DNA of 64,000 nucleotides from the NCBI RefSeq assembly GCF_030758455.1, contig NZ_CP132353.1, positions 3,286,001-3,350,000 of the forward strand. The letters are read 5' to 3'. Position numbers and translations under genes: made by a program. A model generated the notes under the pieces. It saw nothing but the letters and a program-made list of their open reading frames with translations. It did no database searches and had not been told where the DNA came from. This stretch comes from Erwinia pyri. GTDB lineage: Bacteria > Pseudomonadota > Gammaproteobacteria > Enterobacterales > Enterobacteriaceae. Of the stretch, positions 25,283-34,313 are shown in pieces; position 1 is the first letter of the stretch; each line of letters begins with the position of its first letter.

Positions 25283-25698
25283 AACACCACGACTCTCACA
25301 TGCTAATAAAATGTAATTTGAGTTAATTAGTATCGTTATCGACGAATCTTCGCGTAATGTTATGGATACAAGAGTTACAAAATGTAAATTTTAAATTCAA
25401 CATATATATAGTTAAGTTTTTATCACATTGTTAAATTTTATCCGGGCAATGATAATGCCATGTAATGGTTAAAAAAAGCGCTTAACCCTGGCGTTTATGC
25501 TGATTAGCAGCTGAATTCCACTGAAATTACCCGGTTATAATTTATAAGCGTGACAATGCCTGGAGTAAATAAATGGAAAAAACTCGTCTGAGGATAATCT
25601 TTAAACTTAACCTCATGAAAACATTTAATTAACAATTAAAGAACATTACCGGTTTATATTTTCCCGGCAACAGATAATTAAAAAATAGCGTGAGGCGA
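25283..25698. other. AT-rich intergenic region upstream of the gluconate dehydrogenase operon
   Basis: 416 bases, markedly more AT-rich than its neighbours. It should hold the operon promoter (minus strand). I see no gene, no clear operator palindrome and no terminator for the DUF1198 gene. Confidence 0.5.
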
Positions 25699-26190
25699 TC
25701 AGTGGCGATTAAGACGCGAATGAAGGGAGTAAACGTTATTCTCTGGCGTCTGTTCTTCCGGGGGAGCAAAACGAGCGTTATAACGCAGACGAAACGCCTG
25801 CATCTCCTGAGCATCCGGCTCCAGCTCACGCAGGAAGGTCATTGCCAGACGAACATGCTCGTTGCTTAGCTCAAGAGGTAACCAGGCATTGCGCAGCACG
25901 CCGCGCCAGAACAGCAGGCTCTCTTCTGACTCATCCACAATAAATACCTGATAAATCAGCAGCACGCTGGCGCCGTTAGCGATATGCGCTTCATTATCGC
26001 GGGCCAGATACTGTACAAACTCCTCCCCTGCAGTGCGGCCCATGGCGCTGATAAGCGACTCCACATGCACCGGCTCCAGGTTCAGCCGTTTTGTCAGCGC
26101 TTTGGTGGCGCGTCGTGCCTGTGAATTAAGCACGCGAAATCCAATGATAAAAACCACGACCAGGGTCGCAAGTATCAGCCAAATCATCAA
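25699..26190 (-). CDS. DUF1198 family protein (YicN-like)
   Basis: A 163-residue protein with one N-terminal transmembrane helix (WLILATLVVVFIIGFRVL) and a soluble helical remainder, resembling E. coli YicN (DUF1198). Conserved-looking features are RRATKALTKRLNLEPVHVESLI, GRTAGEEFVQYL and the acidic/aromatic DESEESLLFWRGVLRNAWLPLEL. The function is unknown. Two adjacent ATG codons start the protein; I use the first. It is not obviously linked to either neighbour. Confidence 0.75.
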   Translation of the reverse strand: MMIWLILATLVVVFIIGFRVLNSQARRATKALTKRLNLEPVHVESLISAMGRTAGEEFVQYLARDNEAHIANGASVLLIYQVFIVDESEESLLFWRGVLRNAWLPLELSNEHVRLAMTFLRELEPDAQEMQAFRLRYNARFAPPEEQTPENNVYSLHSRLNRH

Positions 26191-26287
26191 CTATCCTGTT
26201 TCAGGCGTGCGCAGCTCCGTTTCATCCGGGCCACGCTGTCAGCGGAGCGTCAGAGTAACAGCAGCCCTGTGGGCCTGGCAACTATGA

Positions 26288-26310
26288 GAAAAGGCTGCCC
26301 TGAGGCAGCC
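26288..26310 (-). terminator. Intrinsic terminator after the small CxxC protein gene
   Basis: Minus strand GGCTGCC, four-base loop, GGCAGCC, then TTTT. Confidence 0.75.
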
Positions 26311-26316
26311 CTGAGT

Positions 26317-26523
26317 TCACCGTTTCTTCATGCAGCAGAGAGGACATAACCGGCTGCCGCCAAAGCGTTTATTTGCTGTAAGTAGTGCATCTGCTGAAGT
26401 GTAAAACGTGCCTAAAAACTCTCTTTGTCTGTTCAGGATACTTAGCTTCAGGCATCCGGATCGGTGGACAACTTTGAGAGCATCCTGGCGCGGTTTCTGC
26501 TCCAGATAATAGTAATCGCCCAT
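26317..26523 (-). CDS. Small basic protein with a C-terminal Cys motif, unknown function
   Basis: A 68-residue protein if translation starts at ATG 26523 (AGAG at seven bases); upstream in-frame ATG codons at 26538 and 26565 have weaker sites. It begins with an aromatic MGDYYYLEQKP and ends RLCPLCCMKKR, a CxxCC cluster that could bind metal. The middle contains GTFYTSADALLTANKRFGG. I recognise no family. A dedicated terminator follows, which supports a real gene. Confidence 0.5.
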   Translation of the reverse strand: MGDYYYLEQKPRQDALKVVHRSGCLKLSILNRQREFLGTFYTSADALLTANKRFGGSRLCPLCCMKKR

Positions 26524-26640
26524 TGTTATCTCTGTCATAAAGTGCCCGACCAAGAAACAGTACACCCCAGGGCGTGATAAAAATGCCTTTATGTTCAGCT
26601 TTTAGCCAGATTCAGAACTATTACCAGGAAAAACTTCAGG

Positions 26641-27498
26641 TCAACGGCGCAGGGCGGAGGGAGTAATGCCATACACGCTTTTAAAGCGGTTGCTGAAGTG
26701 GCTGGAAGAGTTAAAGCCGCAGGCTAACGCAATCTCGGTCAGCGGTTGCAGCGTATGCCGTACCAGCTGGTCGGCCCTGACCATTCTGCGCTGCATAACA
26801 TATTGATGGGGAGCCAGTTTCAGCGACTGCTTAAACATTCTGGCAAAGTGAAATTCGCTCAGTCCCGCCTGCAGGGCGAGTTCCGCCAGCGTTAAAGAGG
26901 AGGCCAGATTCGCTTCGATAAACGCCACAATATTGCGCAGCACCACAGGCGCCAGGCCGCCGCGAACGGCAGGCAGCTTCCACAACACCTCGCTGTAATG
27001 CTGCAGAATGTGGGTCATCAGCAGAGAGGAAGCGCTGCTCAGCATCAGATGATTCGCCGGTTGCTGCCAGTCGCAGCTCAGCAGAAAGTGACGGTAGAGC
27101 TGCGTAATGCGTTCATCCTCTGCAAAGATCCGCTCATCCAGCGAGAGGGCTGACGGGCTTTTATCCCAGATCTGTTCGGCCAGCTGGCGTAAATGCACGT
27201 TGGTGCAGTAGAGGTGCACAAAGGAGAACTCTGAGCGAATATCCCAGGTCGATTCGCTGTTTTCCGGCATCAGGCAAAACCGATCCGGTCCGCCGCCGTT
27301 CTGCCAGCCTGCGCGCGTTTTATGCCAGGTATTAAAACCTGCATCCACATAGAGGCTCAGAGTATGGTGATCGCTACGCTGCGTGACGCAGTCAAAATCG
27401 TTTCGCCATGCCGCCAGCTGAATACCGGAGCCGAGCTGAATAGTGTCCTGCAGGCGTGTGCGATGCTGACGCAGATTGTCAAAAGCCTGATAAGACAT
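26641..27498 (-). CDS. AraC-family transcriptional regulator
   Basis: A 285-residue protein with an N-terminal cupin-like sensor (residues about 20-160) and a C-terminal double helix-turn-helix (about 185-285): LTLAELALQAGLSEFHFARMFKQSLKLAPHQYV, then ALACGFNSSSHFSNRFKSVYGITPSALRR. It is divergent from an EamA exporter gene with 183 bases between the starts, so that exporter is its likely target. The ligand is unknown. Confidence 0.88.
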   Translation of the reverse strand: MSYQAFDNLRQHRTRLQDTIQLGSGIQLAAWRNDFDCVTQRSDHHTLSLYVDAGFNTWHKTRAGWQNGGGPDRFCLMPENSESTWDIRSEFSFVHLYCTNVHLRQLAEQIWDKSPSALSLDERIFAEDERITQLYRHFLLSCDWQQPANHLMLSSASSLLMTHILQHYSEVLWKLPAVRGGLAPVVLRNIVAFIEANLASSLTLAELALQAGLSEFHFARMFKQSLKLAPHQYVMQRRMVRADQLVRHTLQPLTEIALACGFNSSSHFSNRFKSVYGITPSALRR

Positions 27499-27681
27499 AG
27501 CAGGGATTCCTGAAGCAGTAAACAGAGAGTCAGTGTAAGTAGCCTCTGGTTGAGACTCCAGCGCTTATCCCCCTCCCACTAAAAAAAACCGCAAGATTCT
27601 GCAAGTCGCCGCAAAGGCGTGAAAGCGCCTTGACGCCTCGCACCCGATACTGACGCCATTGATATGGTGAAAGAGGTAACG

Positions 27682-28593
27682 ATGAACGGACTTTTATATC
27701 TGTTGGTGGTGGTGATTTGGGGGACGACCTGGATAGCTATCGTGATGCAGCAGGGCGTGGTGTCGGTGACCGTCTCTGTGTTCTGGCGGTTTCTGGTCGC
27801 GGCCCTGATGATGGCTGTAGTGTTGGGGTTGCTGGGTCGGTTACGCAAAATCAGCCTGCAGGATCATCTCTGGTGCCTGCTGCAAGGCTGCTGCGTATTT
27901 GGCTTTAACTTTGTCTGTTTTTACCACGCAGCTGCCTATATCAGCAGCGGGCTGGAGTCGGTGATTTTCTCGATGGCGGTGCTCTATAACGCGCTGAACA
28001 GCATGCTGTTTTTCCGCCAGCGTCCCCACCCTAACCTTCTTCCGGCCGCCGCGCTGGGTATCATCGGTATTGTTGCGCTGTTCTGGCATGACCTGGCGGC
28101 AACCAGCATGGCCCCTTCTCTGCTGACCGGCATTGGCCTTAGCGCGCTGGGCACGTTTGGCTTCTCGCTGGGCAATATGATCAGTACCCGCCACCAGCGA
28201 CGGGGACTGGAGATCCTCTCCACCAACAGCTATGCCATGTTCTACGGCGCACTGGTGATGGCCGGGATCAGCCTGGTTAACGGCGATAACTTTATTCCCG
28301 ACCTCTCAGCACGCTATCTGGGATCGCTGTTTTATCTGGCGATATTCGGTTCGGTGGTGGGGTTTGGCGCTTATTTCACGCTGATCGGGCGAATTGGAGC
28401 CAGCCGGGCAGCCTACAGCACGCTGCTGTTTCCGCTGGTCGCGCTGACGCTTTCTACAATTTATGAAGGTTATGTCTGGCATAGCAACGCGGTGATTGGC
28501 CTGCTGCTGATCCTGCTCGGCAATCTGGTGATGTTTGCTAAACCCGGTTTTTTCAGGCTGCGGCGTCGTGAAGGGGTGCCGAAAGCCTCCTGA
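27682..28593 (+). CDS. EamA/DMT-family exporter
   Basis: A 303-residue inner-membrane protein with ten hydrophobic helices in two EamA halves. It opens LLYLLVVVIWGTTWIAI, the usual DMT signature, and the second half holds GTFGFSLGNMIS. I start at ATG 27682, after AGAGGT, rather than at 27664. DMT exporters of this type move amino acids, metabolites or drugs; the substrate is not readable here. The divergent AraC regulator probably controls it. Confidence 0.88.
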   Translation: MNGLLYLLVVVIWGTTWIAIVMQQGVVSVTVSVFWRFLVAALMMAVVLGLLGRLRKISLQDHLWCLLQGCCVFGFNFVCFYHAAAYISSGLESVIFSMAVLYNALNSMLFFRQRPHPNLLPAAALGIIGIVALFWHDLAATSMAPSLLTGIGLSALGTFGFSLGNMISTRHQRRGLEILSTNSYAMFYGALVMAGISLVNGDNFIPDLSARYLGSLFYLAIFGSVVGFGAYFTLIGRIGASRAAYSTLLFPLVALTLSTIYEGYVWHSNAVIGLLLILLGNLVMFAKPGFFRLRRREGVPKAS

Positions 28594-28658
28594 TGCGAAA
28601 AGCTCAGGCTGCTGCAATGGCAGAATATAAAGGCAGAGTGGCTCTCCTTGCCCTACTG

Positions 28659-28700
28659 AACAAACGGGCCGGTGCTGGCACCAGCCCGTTTGTTTGCAGT
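28659..28700. terminator. Hairpin terminator between the exporter gene and cheV
   Basis: AACAAACGGGC and GCCCGTTTGTT arms around a GGTGCTGGCACCA inner stem. It lies between convergent genes and ends with T-rich sequence on both strands. Confidence 0.7.
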
Positions 28701-28703
28701 GGA

Positions 28704-29669
28704 TCAGCGAGGCGCTTCTTCCAGCACTTTGTGGATCACGGAGGAGAGCTGGTTGATCTCAAATTTCGCCACGTAGCCGTTGGCGCCCACTTTGCGAACG
28801 TGATCTTCGTTGGCGCTGCCGGATAAAGATGAGTGGATCACTACCGGGATTTCCCGCAGGGTAATGTCGCTTTTGATATTACGGGTGAGCGTAAAGCCAT
28901 CCATCTCCGGCATTTCCAGGTCGGTCAGGACCATAGAGATTTTATCGCGGATCGGCACGCCCTCTTCTTTAGCCTGCCGCGCCATCACTTTGATCTGCTC
29001 CCAGGCTTCCAGACCGGTGTTGTGCATCTTCGCCGGGATGCCCATCGCTTTCAGCCCCTGCTCCAGCATCTGGCGAGCCACTTTGGAATCCTCCGCCACG
29101 ATAGCCACAGAACCCGGTTTGATAGCGAACTCTTTCAGCTTGATATCGCCCTCTTTTACTTCACGCACGGAAGGGATAACGTCATGCAGGATCTGCTCAA
29201 CGTCCAGCACTAACGCCATGGTGACGTTTTGCTTGTCGCTGTTCAGACAGGCGATGCTGGTGATATTACGGCTGCTTACGCCCGCTTCCGCAGCGTGCAC
29301 CTGGCTCCAGTCCAGACGCACGATATCTTCCACAGACTCCACGGCGAACGCCTGCGTGCTGCGGGCATATTCGGTAACCAGGATCAGGTTCAGCCCCGTA
29401 GTTGGCGTACAGCCCACCACGGCCGGAAGATCGATAACCGGGATAATCTGTCCACGGATATTCGCCATTCCCAGCAGCGGCGACTTCATGCCAGCCGCTT
29501 TGGTGATGGTGGTCATGGGAACAATTTCACGCAGCTTAAAAACGTTGATGCCGAATAACTCAGATTTTTCTTCGTTGAGATCGGAGCCTAAGCGAAACAC
29601 CAGCAGTTCAAATTTATTCGATAAGGCCAGATTAGCCCGCTCGTCGATCTCTTTCTGAAAGTTATCCAT
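28704..29669 (-). CDS. cheV: Chemotaxis protein CheV (CheW-receiver fusion)
   Basis: A 321-residue coupling protein. Residues about 15-170 are a CheW domain (FELLVFRLG, FGINVFKLREIVP, GMANIRGQIIPVIDLPA). Residues about 185-320 are a response-regulator receiver with the acidic pocket VAEDSKVAR, the phosphorylatable aspartate in MVLTDLEMPEMDGF and the lysine in YVAKFE. CheV links receptors to CheA and tunes adaptation. No other chemotaxis gene is nearby, as is usual for cheV. A GCCGATAA element upstream suggests flagellar sigma-28 control. Confidence 0.93.
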   Translation of the reverse strand: MDNFQKEIDERANLALSNKFELLVFRLGSDLNEEKSELFGINVFKLREIVPMTTITKAAGMKSPLLGMANIRGQIIPVIDLPAVVGCTPTTGLNLILVTEYARSTQAFAVESVEDIVRLDWSQVHAAEAGVSSRNITSIACLNSDKQNVTMALVLDVEQILHDVIPSVREVKEGDIKLKEFAIKPGSVAIVAEDSKVARQMLEQGLKAMGIPAKMHNTGLEAWEQIKVMARQAKEEGVPIRDKISMVLTDLEMPEMDGFTLTRNIKSDITLREIPVVIHSSLSGSANEDHVRKVGANGYVAKFEINQLSSVIHKVLEEAPR

Positions 29670-29781
29670 CGTTACCCTCTACGTTAACAGTGTACGCCGC
29701 GGTCTCATGCACTCACGCAGGTCAGGGGCCGGACTCCTGCTTCCTGAACGCCGTTGCGCGCGTCAAATCATTCTTAAAGAG

Positions 29782-29808
29782 TTATCGGCAGCGCGCGAGA
29801 AAAGTACA
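29782..29808 (-). promoter_or_regulatory. Possible FliA (sigma-28) promoter of cheV
   Basis: Minus strand GCCGATAA is an exact sigma-28 minus-10. Fifteen bases upstream is TGTACTTT, a weak match to TAAAGTTT. It lies 113 bases before the cheV start. Confidence 0.5.
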
Positions 29809-29862
29809 GGGGAGGTTTATCCCCTGTGAGGGAACAGTGAACAACATCACGACTGGCGCTGT

Positions 29863-31008
29863 TTACTGCTTTGCCGCGGCCACCAGCGAATCACGCGTTA
29901 TGTCGGCAATGGTGCTGGCGCTGGTCAGCGTCATGGCAACGCGCATCTCTTTTTCGAACAGGTTAAGTAAATTGGTGACGCCCGCCTCCCCCGCCGTCGC
30001 CAGGGCGTAGATAAAAGCGCGCCCCAGCAGAGCCGTGTCTGCACCCAGCGCAATCATGCGCAGTACGTCCAGCCCGCTACGTACGCCGCCATCGGCGAGA
30101 ATAGCGATCTCTCCTTTTACTGCATCGGCAATGGCAGGCAGCGCGCGGGCTGAAGAGAGCACGCCGTCAAGCTGGCGGCCGCCATGATTGGAGACCACAA
30201 TGCCATCGGCACCGAAACGCACGGCATCACGGGCATCTTCAGGATCGAGAATGCCTTTGATGATCATCGGCCCTTTCCAGAAATCGCGGATCCATTCCAG
30301 ATCCTGCCACGAGATAGAGGGATCAAAGTTTGTCGCCAGCCAGCCAATATAATCCTGCAGATTGGTCGGTTCGCCGCGATAGGCGGAGATATTGCCAAGA
30401 TCGTGCGGCCTGCCGTTCAGCCCCACGTCCCAGGCCCACTGCGGGTGCGTTACCGACTGAAGATAGCGGCGCATCGCGGCGTTTGGCCCGCTCATGCCGG
30501 AATGGGCATCACGATAGCGTGCGCCCGGTACCGGCATATCGACGGTAAACACCAGCGTGGAGCAGCCTGCGGCCTGCGCCCTCTCCAGCGCATTACGCAT
30601 AAATCCCCGGTCGCGCAGCACGTAAAGCTGGAACCACATCGGCCGGTTCATCGCGGGCGCGACCTCTTCAATCGGGCAGACGGAAACGGTTGATAAGGTA
30701 AAAGGGATCCCTTTTTTATCCGCCGCACGCGCGGCCTGCACTTCACCACGCCGGGCATACATGCCGCATAATCCCACGGGAGCCAGCGCAACCGGCATCG
30801 ACAGCGTTTCGTTAAAAAGCCGGGTCTCAAGACTCAGAGAGGACATATTGCGCAGGATACGCTGACGTAACGCAATATCAGCCAGGTCCTCACAGTTGTG
30901 CTGCAGCGTATGTTCATCATAGGCGCCCCCGTCGGCATAGTGAAAAAGAAACGGCGGGATCTTGGCTTTAGCCGCTGCGCGGTAATCTTTGGTTGAGGAG
31001 ATAATCAC
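29863..31008 (-). CDS. lldD: L-lactate dehydrogenase (quinone), FMN-dependent
   Basis: A 381-residue member of the alpha-hydroxyacid oxidase family. Active-site segments are [27 protein letters not shown] with the catalytic lysine, and [14 protein letters not shown] with the histidine and arginine; [21 protein letters not shown] binds the FMN phosphate. It oxidises L-lactate to pyruvate and feeds the quinone pool at the inner membrane. It follows lldR by nine bases in one operon. The lactate permease gene lldP, first in the E. coli operon, is absent here. Confidence 0.95.
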   Translation of the reverse strand: MIISSTKDYRAAAKAKIPPFLFHYADGGAYDEHTLQHNCEDLADIALRQRILRNMSSLSLETRLFNETLSMPVALAPVGLCGMYARRGEVQAARAADKKGIPFTLSTVSVCPIEEVAPAMNRPMWFQLYVLRDRGFMRNALERAQAAGCSTLVFTVDMPVPGARYRDAHSGMSGPNAAMRRYLQSVTHPQWAWDVGLNGRPHDLGNISAYRGEPTNLQDYIGWLATNFDPSISWQDLEWIRDFWKGPMIIKGILDPEDARDAVRFGADGIVVSNHGGRQLDGVLSSARALPAIADAVKGEIAILADGGVRSGLDVLRMIALGADTALLGRAFIYALATAGEAGVTNLLNLFEKEMRVAMTLTSASTIADITRDSLVAAAKQ

Positions 31009-31017
31009 AGGTGTGCC

Positions 31018-31773
31018 TCACTTCATAGGGGGAGTAGTCTCTGGAATACGCAGGCTGCGGGCATGGCGCGCTTCCTGCTCGGTCAGGCCATGCAGCGTCC
31101 TGGCGACAAATTCAAGATGGAGCAGGGTCGCCTCGCGTGCCGCATCCGCCTCTCCTGCGGCAATGGTGCGGTAGATAGTGAGATGCTGGGCGGAAAGCTG
31201 CTCCAGGATATCGGGCTCGGCATACATTTTCTGACGGCTCTGCATCACGGAAGATTGCAGCAGATCGAACAGGCCGCGCATCGCCTGGAGCAGCACCAGG
31301 TTATGAGAGGCTTCAGCAATCGCCAGATGAAAACGCACATCAGCGTGCGCCGCAAGATCGGGATCGTCGCGATCGGAGATGATCTGCATCGCTTCGAAAC
31401 AGAGCTTCAGCCGCGCTTTGTCCTCTGCGGTGGCGCGGCTGGCTGCATGCCAGGCCGTGCTGGACTCAATCGCCATACGCGCCTCCAGCACGTCATACCG
31501 GTAGCCGGGATCGTCAGCCAGCAGCGCGCTCAGAGGCGCGACCAGCCGCGCTTCGGTCCAGTCAGCCTGCTCTCTCTGAAGCCAGGTGCCGCCGCCGCGA
31601 CGGCTGAACAGCACTCCCTGACTGATCAACTGCTGCATCGCCTCACGAAGCGAGGAGCGAGAGACGCCAAACTGCTGCGCCAGCTGGCGTTCTGCCGGCA
31701 GCCGGGCGCCGGGTTGAAGCTGGCTTTCATAAATCCAGGCCTGCAGGCGCTCAACAAGAAGCGGGTTGCTCAT
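31018..31773 (-). CDS. lldR: Lactate-responsive regulator LldR (GntR/FadR type)
   Basis: A 251-residue GntR-family regulator with an N-terminal winged helix (GARLPAERQLAQQFGVSRSSLREAMQQLISQGVLFSRRGGGTW) and a C-terminal FadR-like helical ligand domain (ARMAIESSTAWHAA, and FHLAIAEASHN with metal-binding residues). It is the first gene before lldD. Two matching operators, one overlapping the region just before its start and one 115 bases further up, imply autoregulation by looping as described for E. coli lldPRD. Confidence 0.93.
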   Translation of the reverse strand: MSNPLLVERLQAWIYESQLQPGARLPAERQLAQQFGVSRSSLREAMQQLISQGVLFSRRGGGTWLQREQADWTEARLVAPLSALLADDPGYRYDVLEARMAIESSTAWHAASRATAEDKARLKLCFEAMQIISDRDDPDLAAHADVRFHLAIAEASHNLVLLQAMRGLFDLLQSSVMQSRQKMYAEPDILEQLSAQHLTIYRTIAAGEADAAREATLLHLEFVARTLHGLTEQEARHARSLRIPETTPPMK

Positions 31774-31778
31774 AGGAG

Positions 31779-31790
31779 TGGTCCTACCAA
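31779..31790. promoter_or_regulatory. LldR-type operator, proximal
   Basis: TGGTCCTACCAA, close to the AATTGG-N-CCAATT-like LldR consensus, six bases before the lldR start codon. Confidence 0.7.
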
Positions 31791-31892
31791 AAAGGGCAAT
31801 TCGCGGAGATTGTTTCTCTTTTAGCGGCTGAGGATCAACAACTCTGTAACATTGCCGGTTGAAAGCATTAGCTCAGTCACAAAGAAGAGGAA

Positions 31893-31905
31893 TTGGTAGG
31901 ACCAA
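31893..31905. promoter_or_regulatory. LldR-type operator, distal
   Basis: TTGGTAGGACCAA, a near-perfect palindrome and the reverse of the proximal site, about 115 bases away from it. The spacing suits a repression loop. Confidence 0.7.
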
Positions 31906-32001
31906 AAACGGCGTCAGGAAAACCAGAACGGGTAAAAAGGGGGATTTAAATCGGGAGTGAAACTACGCCGGGAGAGCAGGCCCTGCCGGCGTGGAGAGAG
32001 T

Positions 32002-32436
32002 TTATTTCAGTTCGCTGATCATGCAGACAGCGCGAGCGGCTTCCGCGCCCTTTTTGATGAAGTGCTCACTGTAGAAACCGGTGAACTCATCGGCAGGCTG
32101 GAAGTTATGCGGCGTCAGAGAGACGGAGAAAACCGGCACATCCGTGGCGAGCTGAACATCCATCAGACCGGTTACCACCGCCTGAGCCACGAAGTCGTGA
32201 CGATAAATTCCGCCATCGACGACCAGCGCGGCGCAGACAATGGCATCCACATCACCCCGTTTCGCCAGACGCTGCGCCAGCAGAGGCATCTCAAAAGCCC
32301 CCGGCACATCCAGCACGGTGATCTGGCACTCTACTTCGCGTGCTGCCATCTCATTTTTAAAGCCGGTCAGCGCCTGATTGACGATATCGGCATGCCAGTT
32401 AGCTTTGATAAAAGCCACTTTCAGCGAGGAAACCAT
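32002..32436 (-). CDS. Type II 6,7-dimethyl-8-ribityllumazine synthase (RibH2-like)
   Basis: A 144-residue lumazine synthase. The family pattern is clear: VAFIKANWHADIV near residue 7, VLDVPGAFEMPLLAQ (about 42), CAALVVDGGIYRHDFVAQAV with the active-site histidine (about 70-88), and VFSVSLTPHNF. The ANWHADIV and DGGIYRHDF forms are those of RibH2 of Brucella and Mesorhizobium, not of the housekeeping RibE of enterobacteria. It would condense a butanone phosphate with the pyrimidine precursor of riboflavin. It stands alone with no rib genes and no FMN riboswitch that I can find, so it is probably an accessory copy. Confidence 0.87.
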   Translation of the reverse strand: MVSSLKVAFIKANWHADIVNQALTGFKNEMAAREVECQITVLDVPGAFEMPLLAQRLAKRGDVDAIVCAALVVDGGIYRHDFVAQAVVTGLMDVQLATDVPVFSVSLTPHNFQPADEFTGFYSEHFIKKGAEAARAVCMISELK

Positions 32437-32551
32437 TCATTACTCCTGTCAAACGGGCGACGATGACCACCCTGAAGCGGGCTAGTTTAAGCTTCGCCGC
32501 CGCAATCGGAAAGCCTGTTTCAAAAACATTTCATAAATGTTGAGGGCTAAG

Positions 32552-32689
32552 CTACTTATCCTGATAGGGATCGTGCTTGTCATCGTCGCTGTCATCGCGA
32601 GTGCGTGGGATCTCGCCATGCTGGTCAGGGGCATCTTTTGCCGGGTGCTGTTGCTCGCCAGGCTGAGGCTTTTTCTCTTCATTACTCAT
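32552..32689 (-). CDS. Small hydrophilic charged protein, unknown function
   Basis: A 45-residue protein from ATG 32689 with a GGAGA ribosome binding site. It is almost entirely polar (MSNEEKKPQPGEQQHPAKD at the start, DDSDDDKHDPYQDK at the end) and should be disordered. Such highly charged microproteins occur in Pantoea and Erwinia genomes, usually annotated as hypothetical. The longer open frame upstream lacks a ribosome binding site. It has no evident partner. Confidence 0.55.
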   Translation of the reverse strand: MSNEEKKPQPGEQQHPAKDAPDQHGEIPRTRDDSDDDKHDPYQDK

Positions 32690-32938
32690 AACATTCTCCT
32701 TTAACGTTTTGTTATCTAAGCGTAGTCGATAGTGTCGATCTGCAAAGGACTCTTTGCCTCTCTTCAGCGATGAAAAGGTCATAAAAGACAAATTTATTTA
32801 CACGTCTGCGAGGCTCAAAGCCTCTGCCATAACAACAGGTTATGAAAAACATGTCCTGACCGCCTTGCACTCCTGAGACAGCATGCCACAGTTAACATGA
32901 TGTTTTTTAATAGAATTAAAGCCTGACAGGAGGACAAT

Positions 32939-33703
32939 ATGCAACGTTTTCAGCAAAAAGTAGTGGTAGTCACAGGGGCAGGCTCAGGAATTGGTGCCGC
33001 GGCAGCTAAGCGCTTTGCCAGCGAAGGGGCCTCTGTGGTGCTGGTTGGCCGCACCCGTGAAAAACTCGACAAGATTCTGGCTACTCTCACCGAGGGCGAA
33101 CATCTGGTCGCGCCCTGCGATGTTGCCGAAGCGGACCAGGTAAAAGCGTTATCAGAAGCCGTGTTAAATAAGTTTGGCAAAGTTGATGTGCTGGTCAACA
33201 ACGCGGGCGTAATAGTGCAGGGCCGCATTCATGAGGTTGATCTGGATGAATGGAAAAAATTAATGAGCGTGGATTTGGATGGTGTCTTCCACTGCGTGCA
33301 CTATTTTATGCCGGCGTTGCTGAAAACCCGGGGAAACGTGGTGAATATCTCCTCCGTTTCCGGCCTGGGCGGCGACTGGGGCATGAGCGTCTATAACGCC
33401 GCCAAGGGCGCGGTGACCAATTTTACCCGTTCGCTGGCGATGGATTACGGCTCTGACGGCGTGCGGGTTAACGCTATCTGTCCCGGCTTGACGCTGACCG
33501 ATCTGACGGAAGATATGAAGGATAACCAGCCGTTAATGGAGAAGTTCTACGAGCGTATTCCGCTGGAAAGAGCGGGTCAGCCGGAGGATATTGCCAGCGC
33601 CATCGCCTTTATCGCCAGCGAAGATGCCAGCTATATTACCGGCGTGAACCTGCCGGTGGATGGCGGGATTATGGCTTCAAATGGTCAGCCCAAACAGGCC
33701 TGA
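32939..33703 (+). CDS. Short-chain dehydrogenase/reductase
   Basis: A 254-residue classical SDR. Cofactor motif TGAGSGIG is near residue 13, NNAG near 87, catalytic serine in NISSVSG, and the YNAAK motif (Tyr and Lys) near 155. R-x-R residues after the second strand (GRTREK) hint at NADP preference. GAGGAGG-like AGGAGG precedes ATG 32939. The C-terminus has the common YITGVNLPVDGG. The substrate cannot be read. It stands alone and ends at a bidirectional terminator. Confidence 0.85.
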   Translation: MQRFQQKVVVVTGAGSGIGAAAAKRFASEGASVVLVGRTREKLDKILATLTEGEHLVAPCDVAEADQVKALSEAVLNKFGKVDVLVNNAGVIVQGRIHEVDLDEWKKLMSVDLDGVFHCVHYFMPALLKTRGNVVNISSVSGLGGDWGMSVYNAAKGAVTNFTRSLAMDYGSDGVRVNAICPGLTLTDLTEDMKDNQPLMEKFYERIPLERAGQPEDIASAIAFIASEDASYITGVNLPVDGGIMASNGQPKQA

Positions 33704-33787
33704 TATCCTGGTGAGATTTACTCTGCTACCCTGTCACAGCAGCAGCCCCTGATGCCTCTTTTACCGGCACGGCTGCGGGGCAAAAAA

Positions 33788-33815
33788 AGGCCCGGCTCTC
33801 AAGCCGGGCCTTTTT
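33788..33815. terminator. Bidirectional intrinsic terminator after the SDR gene
   Basis: AAGGCCCGGCT, short loop, AGCCGGGCCTTTTT, with an A-run on the other side. It serves the SDR and the convergent exported-protein gene. Confidence 0.85.
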
Positions 33816-33841
33816 AATAATGAGCGCAAGCTCTGGCTGCA

Positions 33842-34204
33842 TTACTCAGCAGCGGGTTTACAGTTTGAGTAAACGTAGCTCTCATTTTTGTTTCGCAACA
33901 CGTAGCTCTCTTTCAGCTTAACAAAGGTGACATCCTTCACTTTTGCCGCCATAGCCGTCTCCCCGTCGTCCATTTTCAGAGGCTGAAGCTCCGGGCTGGT
34001 GACTCTTTTCTCTCCGTCGGTTGAGAAAGTGAAGCTGTTACCTTCATCCGTTACAGCGGAATGGGTGTTAACGATGGAAACTTTCGGCTGCTGGCCTGGT
34101 GATTCAACGCTGTGCGTCAGGCTGCAAGTTAGCGACTGAGCCGCAGAAGCTGACAGTGAAACAGCGGAAAAAATCGTGATAAGAAGTGCATTTCTTGTAC
34201 GCAT
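33842..34204 (-). CDS. Small periplasmic protein of unknown function
   Basis: A 120-residue exported protein with a signal peptide cleaved after LSASA/AQ. The mature part contains two cysteines (SLTCSL near the start, YSNCKP near the end), which could form one disulphide, and beta-rich polar sequence (NSFTFSTDGEKRV, DVTFVKLKESYVL). I recognise no family. It is monocistronic and terminates in the bidirectional hairpin shared with the SDR gene. Confidence 0.65.
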   Translation of the reverse strand: MRTRNALLITIFSAVSLSASAAQSLTCSLTHSVESPGQQPKVSIVNTHSAVTDEGNSFTFSTDGEKRVTSPELQPLKMDDGETAMAAKVKDVTFVKLKESYVLRNKNESYVYSNCKPAAE

Positions 34205-34313
34205 AGGCCTCCCTTAAAGTCTCTGTTAAGGGTAGCAGAGGTTAGCCCCCGACTGACCACCGGATAATTCCGAGAGCGGTCAGCAGGCCGGGGACCCGGT
34301 ATCCAGGCTCTGA

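Noticed and set aside
32437..32520. Possible FMN riboswitch before the lumazine synthase gene
   Set aside because: The conserved RFN element blocks were looked for on the minus strand and not found.
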